64,000 nt of DNA from Martinezella lusitana. Lineage in GTDB: Bacteria; Pseudomonadota; Alphaproteobacteria; Rhizobiales; Rhizobiaceae. Below the pieces are notes generated by a model that had not been told where the DNA came from, made no database searches, and saw nothing but the letters and a program-made list of their open reading frames with translations. A program made the translations under genes and the position numbers. Position 1 is the stretch's first letter. Every line of letters starts with the position of its first letter. Where the stretch lies: contig NZ_FMAF01000018.1 of assembly GCF_900094565.1 (NCBI RefSeq), positions 1 to 64,000 on the forward strand, given 5' to 3'. Shown piece after piece: positions 60,922 through 64,000 of the stretch.

Positions 60922-62412
60922 TTGCCGATATGTTCGCCTTCAAACACAGGGTTGTCGAATATTGCTGCTGCCATCGCACTCGCCGTGACGTTGACAAGCT
61001 GTGTCGTTGGCCCGGACTACCGCACGCCTGGCCTTGCCGTGCCGTCGCACTGGGGCAGCAAGGCCGGAACCAAGCCTGCGAAGGCGCCGCAATTGTCCCA
61101 ATGGTGGAAGCAGCTCAAGGACCCAACGCTCGATGCACTGATCGAGGAGGCGATAGCCGGCAATCTCGACGTCGCGACTGCCAAGGCAAAGATCCGCGAA
61201 GCGCGCGCCACCTATCGCGAGCAGAGAGGCGCTTTGCTGCCGACAGCCGAGGGAACCGCATCGGCAACTCGCACGCGCACGTCAGCCGCGGCAGGCGGCG
61301 CGACCGATGCTACCTTCTCCACGTTATATGATGGAGGTTTCGACGCCAGCTGGGAGCTCGATCTCTTCGGTGGCAACAAGCGCGCAGCCGAAGCGGCAAA
61401 ATATGGCGTCGATGCAGCCGACGAGGAGTTGCGCGACACGATGCTGACCCTTATCGGCGATGTCGCTTCCTATTATGTGCAGGCACGCGAATATCAGGCG
61501 CTGCGCGATCTGGCCAAGCGCACCGCCGTCTCGCAGCGCAAGAGCGCCGCCCTCACCCATGCCGAATATCTGGCGGGCAGTGCCACCGCTGTCGACACCG
61601 CCAAGGCAGACGCTCTGGCGAGCAGCACCGAAGCCGATATTCCGGCCTACGAAATCTCCTACGCCCAAGCTGTTCATCGTCTCGGCGTACTGCTGGGTAG
61701 GCCGCCGGCGGCACTTGAGGAGAGGCTCAAGGCCAGCGCTCCCATTCCCAGCCCCAAGATGAGCGTCTCGACGGGCATTCCCGCCGATATCCTCGTCTCA
61801 CGACCCGACGTCCGGCTGGCCGAACGGCAACTTGCGCAATATACGGCCAAGATCGGCAAGGCCGAGGCCAATCGCTATCCATCCATTTCGCTGACGGGAG
61901 ACATCTCCTCGTCCGCCGCCAGCGTCGGCGACCTTGCCAAGAGATCCTCCATCGGATGGTCGCTCGGTCCTTCGCTGACCGTGCCGATCTTCCAGGGCGG
62001 CCAGCTCAAAGCGGCGGTCGACGTCGCCAAGGCCGAGCGCGATCAATATTTCATCGCCTACCAATCAGCCGTGCTTTCGGCGATGGAAGACGTCGAGAAT
62101 GCCGTCGTATCGCTCACCCAGGAGCGATTGAAATACGGCAAGCTCGTCTCCTCCAGCAGCTCCTACAACCGTGCTTCGGATTTGTCGCGTACACTCAACA
62201 AGGCTGGCGTTACCGACTTTCTCGACGTGCTCGACGCCGAACGCTCGCTCTACAGCGCCGAGGAAGCCGTCATTCAGAGTCGTGCATCGATCGCCACCGA
62301 CTATATCTCGCTCAACAAGGCGCTCGGCGGCGGCTGGGACGGTGATGTCGACGTCTCCAAACCCGCGGTGGTCGATACCGACACCGGTCCACATTTGACG
62401 ATGGCCAAATAA
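60922..62412 (+). CDS. Outer-membrane efflux lipoprotein, NodT/RND type
   Basis: 496 residues. A lipobox is visible in AVTLTSCVVGPDYR, and the mature protein has WWKQLKDPTLDALIEEAIAG followed by two OEP repeats of long helices (AEANRYPSISLTGDIS, GPSLTVPIFQGGQLKAAVDV). TolC-like trimeric channel for a tripartite pump. Start TTG at 60922 is chosen for the AGGGAT site 8 bases upstream and the signal peptide. First gene of nodT-macA-macB; the MacA-like gene starts 4 bases after its stop. Confidence 0.87.
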   Translation: MPICSPSNTGLSNIAAAIALAVTLTSCVVGPDYRTPGLAVPSHWGSKAGTKPAKAPQLSQWWKQLKDPTLDALIEEAIAGNLDVATAKAKIREARATYREQRGALLPTAEGTASATRTRTSAAAGGATDATFSTLYDGGFDASWELDLFGGNKRAAEAAKYGVDAADEELRDTMLTLIGDVASYYVQAREYQALRDLAKRTAVSQRKSAALTHAEYLAGSATAVDTAKADALASSTEADIPAYEISYAQAVHRLGVLLGRPPAALEERLKASAPIPSPKMSVSTGIPADILVSRPDVRLAERQLAQYTAKIGKAEANRYPSISLTGDISSSAASVGDLAKRSSIGWSLGPSLTVPIFQGGQLKAAVDVAKAERDQYFIAYQSAVLSAMEDVENAVVSLTQERLKYGKLVSSSSSYNRASDLSRTLNKAGVTDFLDVLDAERSLYSAEEAVIQSRASIATDYISLNKALGGGWDGDVDVSKPAVVDTDTGPHLTMAK

Positions 62413-62416
62413 TCAC

Positions 62417-63730
62417 ATGCTGAACACCCTAGACCGAGAAGCACCGGCGACCATCAATCCGAAACAAACCGCAGAAGCAGTCCCTGCGAGATCCCCCTCA
62501 CGCCGAGGCTTCAAACCGATGCGGCTGGCATTTGTGATTTTGCTCCTGCTCGCCGCTATTGGCCTCATCCTCTTCTGGTACGGCTTTTTCGACCGGCAGA
62601 CATCATCCGCCATTACCGCACCGGTGACACGCGGCGATGTCGAAGAAGCCGTGCTTGCCTCCGGCACGTTCAAGCCAGTCAAGCTGGTCGCAGTCGGCGC
62701 GCAGGTCTCGGGGCGCATTACCGCGCTCGATGTGAAGCTCGGCGATGCCGTGAAGAAGGACACATTGATCGCCGAGATCGACTCGACGACGCAGAGCAAC
62801 GACCTCAAAATCGCGCAGGCCTCGCTTGCCAACGTCAGGGCGCAGCGTCAGGAGAGCGAGGCCGACCTTGCCAATGCGCGGCTGACCCTCATCCGCCAGC
62901 AGACCGTCTTTCGCAACCAGGCCGGCTCCAAGGCCGATCTGGACAGCGCGGAAGCCAGCGTTAAGAAGATCACGGCGCAGATCGCCGCTCTCGATGCGCA
63001 GATCACCTCGGCGGAGGTAGCGGTGGAAACGGCGCAGGCCAACCTCTCCTATACGCGCATAACCGCGCCGATGGACGGCACCGTGCTCGCGATCGTCAAT
63101 CAGCAGGGCCAGACGGTGAATGCGGCGCAATCGGCGCCGACCATCGTCATTCTCGGACAACTCGATACAATGATCGTTCGCACCGAGATATCGGAAGCCG
63201 ATGTCGTCAAGGTCAAGGTCGGGCAGCCGGTCTATTTCACCATTCTCGGCGATCCCGTCACCCGCCACGACGCCGTGCTGCAATCGATCGAACCGGCGCC
63301 GGAATCGATCACCAGCGATAGCAGCGTCACATCCTCTTCCACCACGACATCGTCTAGCAGCAGCACGACGTCATCCTCGTCGTCTTCGGCGATCTACTAC
63401 AACGGCGTCTTCGCCGTGCCGAACCACGACAATCATTTCCGCACCTATATGTCCGCCGAAGTGCACATCGTCCTCGGCCAGGCCAGGAGCGTGCTGACCA
63501 TTCCATCCTCCGCGCTCGGTGCAAGGCTGGCCGACGGTTCCTACAGCGTTCAGGTCGTCGATCAAAATGGCAAGCAGAATTCCAGAAAGGTTATGGTCGG
63601 CCTCAACAATAATGTCACGGCCGAGATCCAGTCCGGCCTGTCGGAGGGCGAGAGCGTCGTGATCGGCGAGGCCATCGCTGCGACGACGACGAACAGCAAC
63701 AATGGCGGGCCGCCGCCGATGGGGTTCTGA
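62417..63730 (+). CDS. macA: MacA-type membrane fusion protein with Ser/Thr-rich insertion
   Basis: 437 residues. One N-terminal membrane segment (FVILLLLAAIGLILFWYGFF), then the lipoyl/barrel/hairpin order of periplasmic adaptors (TRGDVEEAVLASGTFKPVKL, QVSGRITALDVKLGDAVKKD, long coiled hairpin, LSYTRITAPMDGTVLAI). In the beta-barrel domain at about residues 297-325, a tract of roughly 30 residues almost wholly Ser and Thr interrupts the usual PxPE...YYxxxFxVPN junction seen in MacA. Links an inner-membrane MacB to the NodT channel. Confidence 0.85.
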   Translation: MLNTLDREAPATINPKQTAEAVPARSPSRRGFKPMRLAFVILLLLAAIGLILFWYGFFDRQTSSAITAPVTRGDVEEAVLASGTFKPVKLVAVGAQVSGRITALDVKLGDAVKKDTLIAEIDSTTQSNDLKIAQASLANVRAQRQESEADLANARLTLIRQQTVFRNQAGSKADLDSAEASVKKITAQIAALDAQITSAEVAVETAQANLSYTRITAPMDGTVLAIVNQQGQTVNAAQSAPTIVILGQLDTMIVRTEISEADVVKVKVGQPVYFTILGDPVTRHDAVLQSIEPAPESITSDSSVTSSSTTTSSSSSTTSSSSSSAIYYNGVFAVPNHDNHFRTYMSAEVHIVLGQARSVLTIPSSALGARLADGSYSVQVVDQNGKQNSRKVMVGLNNNVTAEIQSGLSEGESVVIGEAIAATTTNSNNGGPPPMGF

Positions 63731-63733
63731 ACC

Positions 63734-64000
63734 ATGGCTTTCCCGATCATAGAACTGCAGGGCGTGCGCCGGGAATACCAGTCGGGCGAGCGCACCATCG
63801 CCGTATTGCAGGACATCGATCTGTCCATCGACGAAGGTGAGATGGTGGCTATCGTCGGCCCTTCCGGTTCCGGCAAATCGACATTGATGAACATCATCGG
63901 CCTGCTCGATCGCCCGACCGACGGAACCTATGCGATCGCCGGCGCGCAGACGCATCGCCTCGACAACGACGCGCTTTCCAGGCTGCGGCGAGAGCATTTC
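63734..64000 (+). CDS. macB: MacB-type ABC transporter ATP-binding/permease protein (partial, cut by window end)
   Basis: First 89 codons only. IIELQGVRREYQSGERTIAVLQ, Walker A GPSGSGKSTLMNIIGLLD and RPTDGTYAIAG match the start of MacB/LolD-type ATPases. It begins 3 bases after the macA stop. In MacAB-NodT pumps it would power export of macrolides, lipids or peptides; the rest lies beyond the window. Confidence 0.88.
   Translation, partial: MAFPIIELQGVRREYQSGERTIAVLQDIDLSIDEGEMVAIVGPSGSGKSTLMNIIGLLDRPTDGTYAIAGAQTHRLDNDALSRLRREHF

Noticed and set aside
1..64000. CRISPR array, tRNA, rRNA, prophage or intact insertion sequence
   Set aside because: No tandem repeat-spacer pattern, cloverleaf, rRNA-like block, transposase or phage structural gene was recognised on reading both strands.

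Overview
The window reads as a chromosomal or chromid segment of a Rhizobium-like alphaproteobacterium (Rhizobiaceae). This rests on gene content (GlnT/Glx/Sox methylamine genes, many ABC importers with GntR/ROK/AraC regulators, DUF992 and DUF1127 proteins, NodT-type efflux channel), on the GC-rich codon use, and on short operons with overlapping ATGA junctions. No rRNA, tRNA, CRISPR array, intact insertion sequence or phage gene was recognised.

Region 1 (2-12251) is a complete N-methylglutamate pathway for methylamine. On the minus strand lie purU, a GlnT/GmaS ligase, the three-part N-methylglutamate synthase (FMN subunit, GXGXG subunit, class II amidotransferase subunit), an XRE-cupin regulator and a GlxA-type AraC regulator. 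Divergently, on the plus strand, lies a four-gene sarcosine-oxidase-like operon (soxBDAG = mgdABCD, N-methylglutamate dehydrogenase). Together they would make gamma-glutamylmethylamide, transfer the methylamine to N-methylglutamate, oxidise the methyl group onto tetrahydrofolate, and release it through PurU.

Region 2 (12295-21709) is a mixed stretch: a nucleoside deoxyribosyltransferase-like protein, a class III adenylate/guanylate cyclase, a DUF992 periplasmic protein with a strong terminator, peptidase T, two unknown proteins, the C-terminal remnant of a spore-coat-U (SCPU) protein, a membrane diguanylate cyclase, an antibiotic-biosynthesis-monooxygenase-fold protein and a small membrane protein.

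Region 3 (22106-31816) is an oligosaccharide locus: a minus-strand operon of ABC binding protein, two permeases, ATPase and a GH42 beta-galactosidase. It is divergent from a ROK repressor that has a perfect inverted-repeat operator just before its start. Two esterases (a CE7 type and an EstD-like type) follow.

Region 4 (31860-37403 and the regulator to 38191) holds a 62-residue protein with a likely EcfG stress promoter, membrane PQQ glucose dehydrogenase (gcd), a DUF763 protein, and a PLP aminotransferase divergent from a DauR/YheO-type regulator with a palindromic site between them.

Region 5 (38232-46721) looks like a catabolic locus for a cyclic amide or N-heterocycle: a Pot-type ABC importer plus Asp/Glu/hydantoin racemase in one direction, and a GntR regulator plus two different cytosine-deaminase-type amidohydrolases in the other.

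Region 6 (46745-58145) starts with palindromic intergenic repeats. A GntR regulator and a gamma-family PLP C-S lyase follow, coupled to a sugar-type ABC importer. Then come a DUF2278-plus-LTD protein, an M24 Xaa-Pro peptidase, another GntR regulator, and a DapA-like aldolase/lyase.

Region 7 (58299-64000) holds a DUF1127 protein, an AraC regulator, a small Cys-rich protein ending in a 20-bp hairpin, a Met/His/Pro-rich LTXXQ periplasmic protein, and a NodT-MacA-MacB tripartite efflux operon. The last gene (macB) runs off the end of the window.
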